DNA of 64,000 nucleotides from an uncultured Granulosicoccaceae bacterium. GTDB lineage: Bacteria > Pseudomonadota > Gammaproteobacteria > Granulosicoccales > Granulosicoccaceae. Made by a program: the position numbers and the translations under genes. Below are positions 35,903 through 43,595 of the stretch, piece after piece; the first letter of the stretch is position 1; the number at the start of each line of letters is the position of its first letter. The stretch lies in assembly GCA_938041955.1 (NCBI GenBank), contig CALISD010000088.1:1-64000 (forward strand), written 5' to 3'. Under the pieces are notes generated by a model. The model was given only the letters and a program-made list of their open reading frames with translations. It was not told the DNA's origin and did not search any database.

Positions 35903-36421
35903 TCAGTGCGTAGCAGCCGATTTAATGCGCTCAATTTTCAGATCAACGCTGACAGGCCTGCGGATGTCATCAAGCACCGGGCAGTGCCGGTTAACAGCCT
36001 GCCTCAGACGCTCTATTTCATCATCTGACGCATCGCTCTCAATGGCAATGGTTCCAAATATTTCGCTAAATCCGGCCGGCGTATTTTCATCAAGAGAAAA
36101 AAAGCCCTTGGCATCTGATACACCCGTTACCGAGACCGCAACGCTATCAAGAGCAATATCCATCGCATCGGCGTAAAGCCGGTAAGTCACCTCATGGCAA
36201 GCCGCCAGCGCTGCCAACACATACTCACTGGGTCGGGGCCCCTGATCGGTGCTTTCCATGTTGGCGGGTTGATCAACAATCACTTCGAAATCTCTTACCT
36301 TCACATGGCTGCGAAAAGCCTCTACCAGCTTGCTTTGGGCAGTTACCTGGACACGGGTTTTATCAGGCCTGTTGCGTAGTATTGACTGCTTGTGCTCGAA
36401 CACTTTTTTGAAATTTGTCAT
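35903..36421 (-). CDS. OsmC/Ohr-family peroxiredoxin-like protein
   Basis: A 172-residue cytoplasmic protein of the OsmC fold. It carries RPSEYVLAALAACHEVTYRLYA near residue 63 with the first conserved cysteine, and NRHCPVLDDIRRP near 142 with the second. These two cysteines reduce organic hydroperoxides in characterised members. Some OsmC-like proteins act instead on thiol or sulfur intermediates. Its place between the sulfonate importer and aprMBA is suggestive, but a general stress role is equally possible. Confidence 0.87.
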   Translation of the reverse strand: MTNFKKVFEHKQSILRNRPDKTRVQVTAQSKLVEAFRSHVKVRDFEVIVDQPANMESTDQGPRPSEYVLAALAACHEVTYRLYADAMDIALDSVAVSVTGVSDAKGFFSLDENTPAGFSEIFGTIAIESDASDDEIERLRQAVNRHCPVLDDIRRPVSVDLKIERIKSAATH

Positions 36422-36467
36422 AACACTCCCTTTAATTCCACATCAAGCGACCTTGTCTGGACAAACA

Positions 36468-36671
36468 TCACCTTCCAACTCCAAAAATCCCTATACAAAT
36501 AAACAGAACCATACTGGCCCCCATAAATGCATAGGCTGTCTTGTTGAGCGAGGCAATACTTTCCTCCGACAACAAACGACGAGAGTGACACCAAGAGGCA
36601 AGGATAGAGATGGCACCACCACAAACCGCAAGCGCTATAACCAGCGGACGACCAAATAACCACTCAACCAT
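36468..36671 (-). CDS. Small membrane protein, unknown
   Basis: A 67-residue protein starting at the ATG at 36671 (MVEWLFGRPLVIALAVCGG), with two hydrophobic helices separated by a charged loop (CHSRRLLSEESIASLNK) and a short C-terminus. The frame also opens two codons earlier at a TTG. No family is recognised. It lies between the second importer ATPase and the OsmC-like gene on the same strand, 47 bases from each, so it may be part of the transporter operon. Confidence 0.5.
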   Translation of the reverse strand: MVEWLFGRPLVIALAVCGGAISILASWCHSRRLLSEESIASLNKTAYAFMGASMVLFICIGIFGVGR

Positions 36672-36717
36672 AACCAAACATTACCGTGACCGTTTTCTCT
36701 ACCATAACTCTGTTTGT

Positions 36718-37605
36718 CTAACCCGCTCGTTTGGAATACGCATCCAGAAAATCAGCTGCCGCCTTACTTCCGCCAGAAAAGGATTTCATTGCTTCTTCAT
36801 GCAACAGCGTCATCACCTCCTTTTTTATCTCATTGGCGCGCGGGTTGTGCACGAGGTCTTCGATCTTGCGTGGTCGTGGTATATCAATATCAATCACCGT
36901 CCGCGTACTGGTGGGCAGGTTGGTCATAATAAGCAGGCGGTCAGCCAGAAATATCGCTTCATCGATATCAGTGGTAACAAAGAAATTGGTGTTGCGATCC
37001 TCCTCGTAAAGTGTGGCGTAGTATTCCCACATCAATTCTTTTGACATGTTGTCGAGACCACGAAACGGCTCATCTAATATCATGACTTCGGGTTTGTTGA
37101 TCATGGCTCGAGCCAGTTCAGCCCGACGTTGCATGCCGCCTGACAGCTGGGTGGGATACTTATCTCTGAAAGCTTCCAGACCAACCTTTGCGAGTAGAAA
37201 TTCTGCCTGCTCCGCGGCTTCTTTTAACCCTTCACCGCGTGCCCTTGGTCCGTACATGATATTGTCATAGGTTGTCATCCACGGAAACAAGGCCGATTCC
37301 TGAAACAACACCAGGCGATCTTTACCTGGCCCGACGATCGGCTCACCATTCATAGTGAGTTGTCCGCTATCAGCACTCTCGAAACCCGCTATCAATTGTA
37401 TGAGTGTGCTTTTTCCACAACCCGAAGGCCCGATCATGACCGTCAGCTTGTTGCTTTCTATGGTGAACGAACAATCTTTAATGACCGTCTTCGCAAACGG
37501 TCCTGCGCCATAGGTTTTATTAAGGTTACTTGCCACAATTTCACTGGCTTCCTGAACTCTGGCTCCCGCGCCTGGCACCACTGTGTCTGGAGAATATGTA
37601 TTCAT
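36718..37605 (-). CDS. ABC importer ATPase 2 (nitrate/sulfonate/taurine type), H-loop altered
   Basis: A 295-residue nucleotide-binding subunit. It has Walker A GPSGCGKST (59-67), Q-loop Gln102, canonical signature LSGGMQ (154-159) and Walker B VMILDE with Glu179. The switch histidine is missing: residues 209-214 read FVTTDI, with Thr212 where the family has His. Its partner ATPase 1 has the histidine but a degenerate signature, so the two look complementary and probably pair as a heterodimer. It is the last transporter gene, 8 bases after permease 2. Confidence 0.92.
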   Translation of the reverse strand: MNTYSPDTVVPGAGARVQEASEIVASNLNKTYGAGPFAKTVIKDCSFTIESNKLTVMIGPSGCGKSTLIQLIAGFESADSGQLTMNGEPIVGPGKDRLVLFQESALFPWMTTYDNIMYGPRARGEGLKEAAEQAEFLLAKVGLEAFRDKYPTQLSGGMQRRAELARAMINKPEVMILDEPFRGLDNMSKELMWEYYATLYEEDRNTNFFVTTDIDEAIFLADRLLIMTNLPTSTRTVIDIDIPRPRKIEDLVHNPRANEIKKEVMTLLHEEAMKSFSGGSKAAADFLDAYSKRAG

Positions 37606-37612
37606 AATATTG

Positions 37613-38437
37613 TTATCTTGTTTTTAGCCAAGGGGTAAAAAAACCACCGAGTTGCCGCAATAGTTCGCTACTGAAGTACCCGGCAATGCCGATGCTGATC
37701 ATGCCGACAATAATCTGCTCGTATGACCCACCCACATATGAACTCCATATAAAGAAGCCAAGGCCACCACCTGCCCCACCCCCTGAGCTACCACCGCCGG
37801 AAATCATTTCTGCTGCCACCACCACCTCCCAGGTAATGCCCATGCCAACTGCAGATCCGACCACAATCGAAGGCAGAGTGGCAGGTAAAACAATCCTTCG
37901 AAAGATATCCCACTGCGATGCCCCCATCGATTGTGCAGCTTGTAAGTACTGTTTATTAATGGACCTTGCACCGCCGAGAACATTAATAACGATCGTATAA
38001 AAAGCGCCAAGAAACGTAACAAATGCAATCGATAATTCCTGGGTTGGCCAGAATATGATTGACGCAGGTACCCACGCTAATGGCGGAATCGGACGCATGA
38101 TTTCAAAAGTCGGGAAGTAAATACCGTAGAAGGTTTTGTTGACCGCCATAAACAAACCCAACGGAATGCCAATCGCCATGGCGGCCAAAAATCCGCCAAA
38201 CACACGCAGAAAACTCATGTACCAGCTTTGCCAGTAGCTCGGATCGCCAATCAGCCCTGCCCAGCTTGCCGCCACATCAGTGGGCGGTGGTATCAGCCCA
38301 AGATACGGCATGCGAAACCCTAACCATTGTTCGGAACGCGCACCTACCTCCCAGATAAGAATGAATACAGCAATCGCAAATAGTCCACGCAGCGTTGCCC
38401 GGCTAAATAGTTTGCCTATAAACCTGCCTTGTTTCAT
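37613..38437 (-). CDS. ABC importer permease 2 (nitrate/sulfonate/taurine type)
   Basis: I start it at the ATG at 38437 (MKQGRFIGKLFSRATLRG), 8 bases after the ATPase 1 stop and behind a purine-rich site, giving 274 residues. Upstream in-frame starts would lie inside ATPase 1. About six membrane helices are present, with the ATPase-contact EAA loop YLQAAQSMGASQWDIFRRIVLPATLP. A glycine-rich insertion, SGGGSSGGGAGGGLGFF, follows near residue 220 and is absent from permease 1. That asymmetry fits a heteromeric channel. Confidence 0.88.
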   Translation of the reverse strand: MKQGRFIGKLFSRATLRGLFAIAVFILIWEVGARSEQWLGFRMPYLGLIPPPTDVAASWAGLIGDPSYWQSWYMSFLRVFGGFLAAMAIGIPLGLFMAVNKTFYGIYFPTFEIMRPIPPLAWVPASIIFWPTQELSIAFVTFLGAFYTIVINVLGGARSINKQYLQAAQSMGASQWDIFRRIVLPATLPSIVVGSAVGMGITWEVVVAAEMISGGGSSGGGAGGGLGFFIWSSYVGGSYEQIIVGMISIGIAGYFSSELLRQLGGFFTPWLKTR

Positions 38438-38444
38438 TTTCCGC

Positions 38445-39350
38445 TTACCCCTCTTTTTCACCGGCGTCGAAAGCCTTCTGCGCCTCTTCATGAACAACGC
38501 CTTTTGCCTCAAGCATGATTTCGCGAAATCTGCTTGAGGTCAGCACGCTGTAATCTCGCGGATGAGGTATATCAACGTCGACGATCTTCTTTGGCTTGCA
38601 GGGACGAGACGACATAATGATCAGCCGGTGGCCAAGAAAGATGGCCTCTTCCAGGTCATGCGTTATAAAGAAAATAGTCACTTTATTGCGGTAGTAAATT
38701 TCCAACAAGGCCTCATGCATTACCGATTTGGTCAGTGAATCAAGCGCCCGGTATGGCTCATCAAACAGTAGGACTTTTGGATCGTTCATCAACGCACGAA
38801 CAATTTCCACGCGACGACGTAATCCTGAAGACACCTCACCCGGGTAATTGTTTTCAGTGCCACTTAATCCGGCATCCGCCATCATGCTGCGGGCTTTATC
38901 GTAGATTTCACTTTTGCTCAGCTTGCCTGCCATCAACGGGCCAAAAGCAATATTTTCAAGGTTCGTTTTCCACGGAAACAAAGCACCGTTCTGGAACACC
39001 ACTATTCGATCAGAGCCGGGTGTGGCCTCAGGTTTTCCCGGGCCACACAGAAGTTCGCCATCAAGATGTATAGAGCCCGACGTGATGTCATGAAAGCCGG
39101 CTATCGCATTCAGCAGCGTTGTCTTACCGCAACCTGACGGGCCGACAATCATGCAGATTTCACCTGCAGGTATATCAATCGAGCAATGATCGACAGCCAT
39201 TACTGCTGCGCCGTCGGGATCATAGATCTTGACAACATCATCTATACAGATTGCGCCCTTTGTTACTTCAGGAGCAGCTCTGCCCGCCACGTCTGAATCT
39301 ACCTTTGCAGAGTCATCAGCAACAACCTTTCGATCTAACACCTCGCTCAT
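38445..39350 (-). CDS. ABC importer ATPase 1, degenerate signature motif
   Basis: A 301-residue nucleotide-binding subunit with a 30-residue polar N-terminal extension. Walker A GPSGCGKTT (70-78), Q-loop Gln120, Walker B VLLFDE (193-198) and switch His231 (ITHD) are intact. The signature that should read LSGGMQ is VSSGLR (173-178). Only its own Walker side should therefore be fully functional, and only when opposed by the normal LSGGMQ of ATPase 2. It lies 3 bases after permease 1. Confidence 0.92.
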   Translation of the reverse strand: MSEVLDRKVVADDSAKVDSDVAGRAAPEVTKGAICIDDVVKIYDPDGAAVMAVDHCSIDIPAGEICMIVGPSGCGKTTLLNAIAGFHDITSGSIHLDGELLCGPGKPEATPGSDRIVVFQNGALFPWKTNLENIAFGPLMAGKLSKSEIYDKARSMMADAGLSGTENNYPGEVSSGLRRRVEIVRALMNDPKVLLFDEPYRALDSLTKSVMHEALLEIYYRNKVTIFFITHDLEEAIFLGHRLIIMSSRPCKPKKIVDVDIPHPRDYSVLTSSRFREIMLEAKGVVHEEAQKAFDAGEKEG

Positions 39351-39353
39351 GCG

Positions 39354-40241
39354 TTAATCTCCTAAGGCGAGTTCACGCACTCGCCATTGCATTAAATAAT
39401 CACCTAAGACACGTACCATGGCACTGCTTGCAAAACCGACAATTCCAAGTGTGATCATGCCGATAATGATTTTCGGGTACTCAACCATCATGTACGAGGT
39501 ATTGATTAGATACCCCAGACCAAATTGACCCGACACCATTTCACCAGCCACCAGTGAAAACCACGCAACGCCTATAGATATCTGCAGCCCGGTAAAAATG
39601 TAGGGCATAGCACCCGGTATCACGACATGTCTAAATACCTGCCACCGACTTGCCCCCAGGCAACTGGCGGCACGACTGTACGATTCATCAATCGATTCAA
39701 CGCCAAGCATGGTGTTAAGTGTTGTGGCAAAAAACGAAGCCAGAAAAGTCAGGAAAACCACCGGAGATTCCGAACCTGCAAAAATAATAATGGCAAGCGG
39801 CACCCAGGCAAGGATTGGAATCGGGCGCAACACTTCAAACAGTGGAAAGATAAATTCGCGAAAAGTCTTCGACCAGCCCAGAAACAAACCCAACGGCACA
39901 CCCAATCCGGTAGCAAGAAGAAACGCATAAGCAATGCGTCGCAAACTGATTCCGATATGCGTGTAGTACTCCGGCGTGTAAACAGACAATCCGTAAATAG
40001 GATCTTTGTTAAACCACTCACCAAACACCTCTGTCAGACCGGGCATATCCTCAAAGCGCGGTAACTTCCATACTTCAACCGCCAGATACCAAAAGCCAAG
40101 CACAATAGCAAACCCGATGAACATCAAGTAGGGTCGCGGGCTCTTCAACCAGGTCGACAGGCGATACATGGTCAAACCCATGGTAGTCACTTCCGGACCT
40201 TGTGACGTAGCCGCATCAGTATTTAGCACAGTGTCATGCAT
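39354..40241 (-). CDS. ABC importer permease 1 (nitrate/sulfonate/taurine type)
   Basis: A 295-residue inner-membrane subunit with about six helices and the EAA loop YSRAASCLGASRWQVFRHVVIPGAMP near residue 190. A 35-residue soluble N-terminus precedes the first helix (YLMFIGFAIVLGFWYLAV). It is separated from the binding-protein gene upstream by 183 bases holding a strong hairpin, and from ATPase 1 by 3 bases. Confidence 0.9.
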   Translation of the reverse strand: MHDTVLNTDAATSQGPEVTTMGLTMYRLSTWLKSPRPYLMFIGFAIVLGFWYLAVEVWKLPRFEDMPGLTEVFGEWFNKDPIYGLSVYTPEYYTHIGISLRRIAYAFLLATGLGVPLGLFLGWSKTFREFIFPLFEVLRPIPILAWVPLAIIIFAGSESPVVFLTFLASFFATTLNTMLGVESIDESYSRAASCLGASRWQVFRHVVIPGAMPYIFTGLQISIGVAWFSLVAGEMVSGQFGLGYLINTSYMMVEYPKIIIGMITLGIVGFASSAMVRVLGDYLMQWRVRELALGD

Positions 40242-40357
40242 ACCTTATTTTTCCTCAGTGCCGGCTTCAGCAAAAACGGCGTTATACAGTGCAAATGCAG
40301 AGCTATTGCCGTGGAACTTAATTCTCTAAAATATTTTCTTATGTCTGGCAATGCCTA

Positions 40358-40385
40358 CCCTCCATCCACTTATTCGGATGGAGGG
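40358..40385 (-). terminator. Intercistronic stem-loop between binding protein and permease genes
   Basis: CCCTCCATCC, an 8-base loop and GGATGGAGGG form a perfect 10-base GC-rich stem in the 183-base gap. No T-run follows on the minus strand. It more likely stabilises the upstream message or partly terminates, so that the binding protein is made in excess, as in malE-malF type operons. Confidence 0.6.
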
Positions 40386-40424
40386 ATAGACAAACGTTTC
40401 TACCAGGTTCTATTTTTTTTCTAT

Positions 40425-41570
40425 TTATTCGGGGTAAGCCGAGTCCGGCTGAGCCATCATTTTTCCCACTGGCGCTGTCAATCCGCGCTCCTTTAAAATT
40501 GCTTCGGTAAATCCCTTCTCTATCGCGTTGTCACGCAGGGTGTCCACCTTAATCGTTTTAATTGAGTGCAGAAATACAGTAGCTTTGTCGATCAATTCTT
40601 GAGCAGTGGGAGTGATCGCAAAAGCCAGCTCATTACGAACAGGCGTACCACCCTGTGATTCCGGCGTACTTCCGACCATCGCCTTCCAAAGCACCTTCTT
40701 GTCAAAGCCGGTAGTTTGCTCTTCGGCCATGGCCACTACCGCCATCGTATTGGCCGGGTCTGCCATAAACAGTTGCGCGTCAAGTTCTGCCTTCAGCCAG
40801 GCCTCAACCACATCCGGCCGCTGGTCAATCAGGTCACCTCGCATATCGATGAAACCACCATCGTTTTCATCAACCGACGCTCCCGATGCCACCTTGCGCG
40901 CCAGACCTTCCTCTACCAAACGAGATGCAGTTGGCTCCCAAATCGCTGCAGCGTCTAGCTTGCCGGCGCGAAACCCACTGGTAATAACCTCAATGTTCTG
41001 ATTGAGATAGCTCTTTGGCTGAATGCCTTTTTTCTGAAACACTGCCAGTGCAAAACGATCCGTGCAAGCGCCTTTAGGAACTGCAACAATCTTACCGTCC
41101 ATCCACTGAATAGCTTCGTCAGCGTCAGCAAACTCTGGCGCATCATTTCTAACCAGCATATTGTTGCACTGGTCGAAGCCTAAACCAGCGGTTGCGACAA
41201 TTCGAATGTCTGCTACCCGATCTTTTGTGGTTGCAACGATAGCTGGCATATCGCCCATGTAGCCAATGTGTTGCTTTCCTGCGAGCATCGCATTAACGAT
41301 AATGCCGCCCTGCAAACCAATCTGAAATTCTACTGTTGAGCCCTCAGGTAAATACTTTTCGTAGAGCTTCAGGCCCTTCATAATGACACCGGACCATGCC
41401 TCGGTATAATACGGCTGATAGCCGACAACGAGGTTAACCGGATCACCAATCTCACCATAATCAAGTTCTGCGGCTGACGCCGATGAAGTGTAACCTGCTG
41501 TTGCGATACTAACAGTGGCAACCATTGCCAACGCTATACGTTGTTTAACTTTCTGTATTTTCTTTAACAT
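40425..41570 (-). CDS. Sulfonate-type ABC solute-binding protein
   Basis: Periplasmic binding protein, 381 residues, with a signal peptide ending near SASA-AELDYG. The mature start GEIGDPVNLVVGYQPYYTEAW and the block GKQHIGYMGDMPAIVATTKD are typical of SsuA/TauA/NrtA-like proteins. It heads the importer operon and probably serves the msm oxygenase. MsmE of methanesulfonate users is of this class (established). A decayed copy of its N-terminal half lies directly upstream. Confidence 0.92.
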   Translation of the reverse strand: MLKKIQKVKQRIALAMVATVSIATAGYTSSASAAELDYGEIGDPVNLVVGYQPYYTEAWSGVIMKGLKLYEKYLPEGSTVEFQIGLQGGIIVNAMLAGKQHIGYMGDMPAIVATTKDRVADIRIVATAGLGFDQCNNMLVRNDAPEFADADEAIQWMDGKIVAVPKGACTDRFALAVFQKKGIQPKSYLNQNIEVITSGFRAGKLDAAAIWEPTASRLVEEGLARKVASGASVDENDGGFIDMRGDLIDQRPDVVEAWLKAELDAQLFMADPANTMAVVAMAEEQTTGFDKKVLWKAMVGSTPESQGGTPVRNELAFAITPTAQELIDKATVFLHSIKTIKVDTLRDNAIEKGFTEAILKERGLTAPVGKMMAQPDSAYPE

Positions 41571-41641
41571 ATGTAGCTCCTCTGATACTTCATCGGTTGG
41601 TTATCTAAACTAACGATACTCGTACTCTTTGATAACTGTCT

Positions 41642-42091
41642 TTACGACCAGATCGACACCGTTAAACGGTTAGCATCTGGTACATCGTTGTGAAAAAGGA
41701 AAATGTTAGAATGTTGTATTGACGTGCCGAGAGCTCCTACAATTTTCATGTCGGTACCACGTCGTTGTTTGAAAATTCGACTGATGGCAGTATTGGCGGG
41801 CATGTCACCCCTGTAACCGGAGTGATATTTTTCTATAACCATCGTTCCTGCATCAGCAGTACAACGAAGTCCTGCCCGAATCACTAGTGTGAAGTTTTCA
41901 AGCGGACATACTCTAGACGTTGGAAGGTTATCGTTGACTGCTACAGGCCATGCTTGTGTGTCGCACGGAAAGTAAGCAACCGCTTTATTTGCTGGCCGCC
42001 CTGCTTCTCCGATATCAACCCCTGCACGCGCTGGCGCAACGATGGTTGTCGCCAGGAGTGCCGCACCTACGATAACTGATCGTACTTGCAT
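41642..42091 (-). pseudogene. Decayed N-terminal copy of the sulfonate-binding protein
   Basis: A 149-codon frame with a signal peptide (MQVRSVIVGAALLATTIVAPARA). It still follows the neighbouring binding protein: GEAGRPANKAVAYFPCDTQAW against GEIGDPVNLVVGYQPYYTEAW, then a GYRGDMPAN block against GYMGDMPAI, and FHNDVPDAN against VRNDAPEFA. Many core residues are changed and it stops near position 149 of about 380, so the C-terminal lobe is missing. I read it as the remnant of a tandem duplication. A small expressed fragment is possible but would not bind ligand. Confidence 0.75.
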
Positions 42092-42279
42092 AGCGTCTAT
42101 CCCCCAGTTTGTAGCAAGCTCTCAATCATCCGGCTGATAGGAACAACCCCTCGGTGGTTCAAACCGGACAACTAACTACACGGTGATGCTGACTAGCGAA
42201 TTACACCGCTTGTAAACGACTATGATGCGTGGCTTCTGGATTGTACAATCATTCGATTCAATCACGTGATATAGCAAAT

Positions 42280-42302
42280 CTATCAAAAATCGATTTTGAT
42301 AG
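42280..42302. promoter_or_regulatory. LysR-type operator upstream of the transporter region
   Basis: CTATCAAAA, a 5-base spacer and TTTTGATAG form a perfect 9-base dyad. Its outer halves have the form CTATC-N13-GATAG, the same halves and spacing as a site in the LysR/msm intergenic region (49804-49826). It lies 189 bases before the start of the binding-protein remnant, in the right orientation to serve the importer operon. Confidence 0.6.
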
Positions 42303-42698
42303 GCGAGCTAAAACCAAAGGGTGCTAATCATCTGATGACAACCGACATATTGACCTGGACTACTACCTTGTGTGGATAGAATTAGCCATAAGCAGATCAC
42401 GAAACCAGCTATTGCAAATGCTTTCACTATTTACAGGCAGCGAATATTTTGCAATCGATTATTCTTGTGAAAACTTTATAAAATCGTACAAGCACTTAAT
42501 CAGAAGAGGGAATGGCGTTGACAATGAGAATAACACTGAGTTATGAAATCAGGTTCTCCTACCAATGAAGCAATCTATTCCCAAAGAAAACTCGGCGCGT
42601 AAACGATTGGATCAGGTCCAGCACGCAGGGTCGTAAATTAAATTCATGATTAAATGGCTTACTTGGTGATCTTCATTTTGGGGCCAAGTGACAAGCGA

Positions 42699-42925
42699 CT
42701 AAGCAAACAACCAAACAAGCAACACACCAATTACTATTAAAATCATTACCCGTACAAATCTCAGCACGCCACCGGGCTCGCAAGCATTCGGGCTGGAATT
42801 ATGATTGGCCTGATATTGATTTATTCTTTTTTTAATGTATCAATCCTGCTACTGGTGCCGATAAACAAATCGGCTACGAAATTTTTCACACCGCTGACTA
42901 AGAGTTTGGCATCAACAGTAATCAC
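42699..42925 (-). pseudogene. Possible small membrane-protein gene broken at a homopolymer
   Basis: From a GTG at 42925 a frame of 34 codons ends just after a run of seven A (plus-strand T7 at 42827-42833). One extra A would join it to a second frame. That frame continues as NQYQANHNSSPNACEPG and then a helix-like tail VMILIVIGVLLVWLFA ending at 42699, 75 residues in all. The tail looks like a real C-terminal anchor. There is no clear ribosome site, so this is tentative. Confidence 0.3.
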
Positions 42926-43013
42926 CAATCATCGATTGAAATCGGTGATAGCTTGAGATAGAGCAGCCCGCCACCATCGATGATGGCAGGTTAATTGGTA
43001 AAACACTCAACTG

Positions 43014-43595
43014 CTAATCATAGTTAAATACATCTGGCCTCGGATCAGAAATAAATCCATCCTGATTCGGCATCTCAACCTCCGGTAACGACTTAGCATC
43101 AAGCGTTGCAGTTTTATCAATGATATTCGCCTCACCCAACAAATAGGCGACCACCGAGTATATTTCATCATCACTCAAAGAGCCTGGTGCGTTAAACGGC
43201 ATAGCGCGTTTTACATAGTCAAAAACCGTCGACGCATAGGGCCAATAACTTTCAACAGTTTTCTTCGGTTTTCCGCTATCCAAAGAGCCACGACCGCCAA
43301 GCAACGCCGCACCTCCTGTGCCCGCGACACCCGCGAAATCAGCTCCATGACACGCCATACATTTGGCCGCATAAACTTCTTTTCCGGCAGCATGACCACC
43401 ACTACCAGACGGAAGGCCACGTCCGTCAGGCATCACATCAATATCAATAGCGGCAATCTCTTCAGCCGTTGGGGTAGAGCCAAAATCATAGGGACCCGCA
43501 ATAGCCATTGGCACAACGGTAACTGATATGGCCATAGCTACTGCTCCGCACAGCCAGTTTGTTGAAACCGATTTCAACTTAATATTGATGTACAT
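43014..43595 (-). CDS. Periplasmic monoheme cytochrome c partner of the SoxC-like enzyme
   Basis: I start it at the ATG at 43595 (MYINIKLKSVSTNW), preceded by a strong GGAGGT. It gives 193 residues with a signal peptide ending near MAIA-GPYDFG. One heme site CMACH (79-83) and a distal Met in RAMPFNAPG are seen. The start overlaps the SoxC-like stop by 17 bases, showing tight coupling. It resembles the first half of SoxD, which is normally diheme and about twice as long. It should accept electrons from the molybdenum centre and pass them to the respiratory chain. Confidence 0.87.
   Translation of the reverse strand: MYINIKLKSVSTNWLCGAVAMAISVTVVPMAIAGPYDFGSTPTAEEIAAIDIDVMPDGRGLPSGSGGHAAGKEVYAAKCMACHGADFAGVAGTGGAALLGGRGSLDSGKPKKTVESYWPYASTVFDYVKRAMPFNAPGSLSDDEIYSVVAYLLGEANIIDKTATLDAKSLPEVEMPNQDGFISDPRPDVFNYD

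Larger units (their letters stand above)
42092..43013. other. 922-base largely non-coding gap
   Basis: No intact gene is visible between the binding-protein remnant and the cytochrome gene. It holds the palindrome at 42280-42302 and a possible frameshifted small membrane-protein gene (42699-42925). The AT-rich remainder looks eroded and may be debris of a larger former gene. Confidence 0.45.

Noticed and set aside
36718-41570. Taurine or nitrate as the importer substrate
   Set aside because: The protein family fits, but no taurine dioxygenase, taurine aminotransferase or nitrate reductase is nearby, while msmABCD and a shared operator point to methanesulfonate. Kept as a minor alternative.
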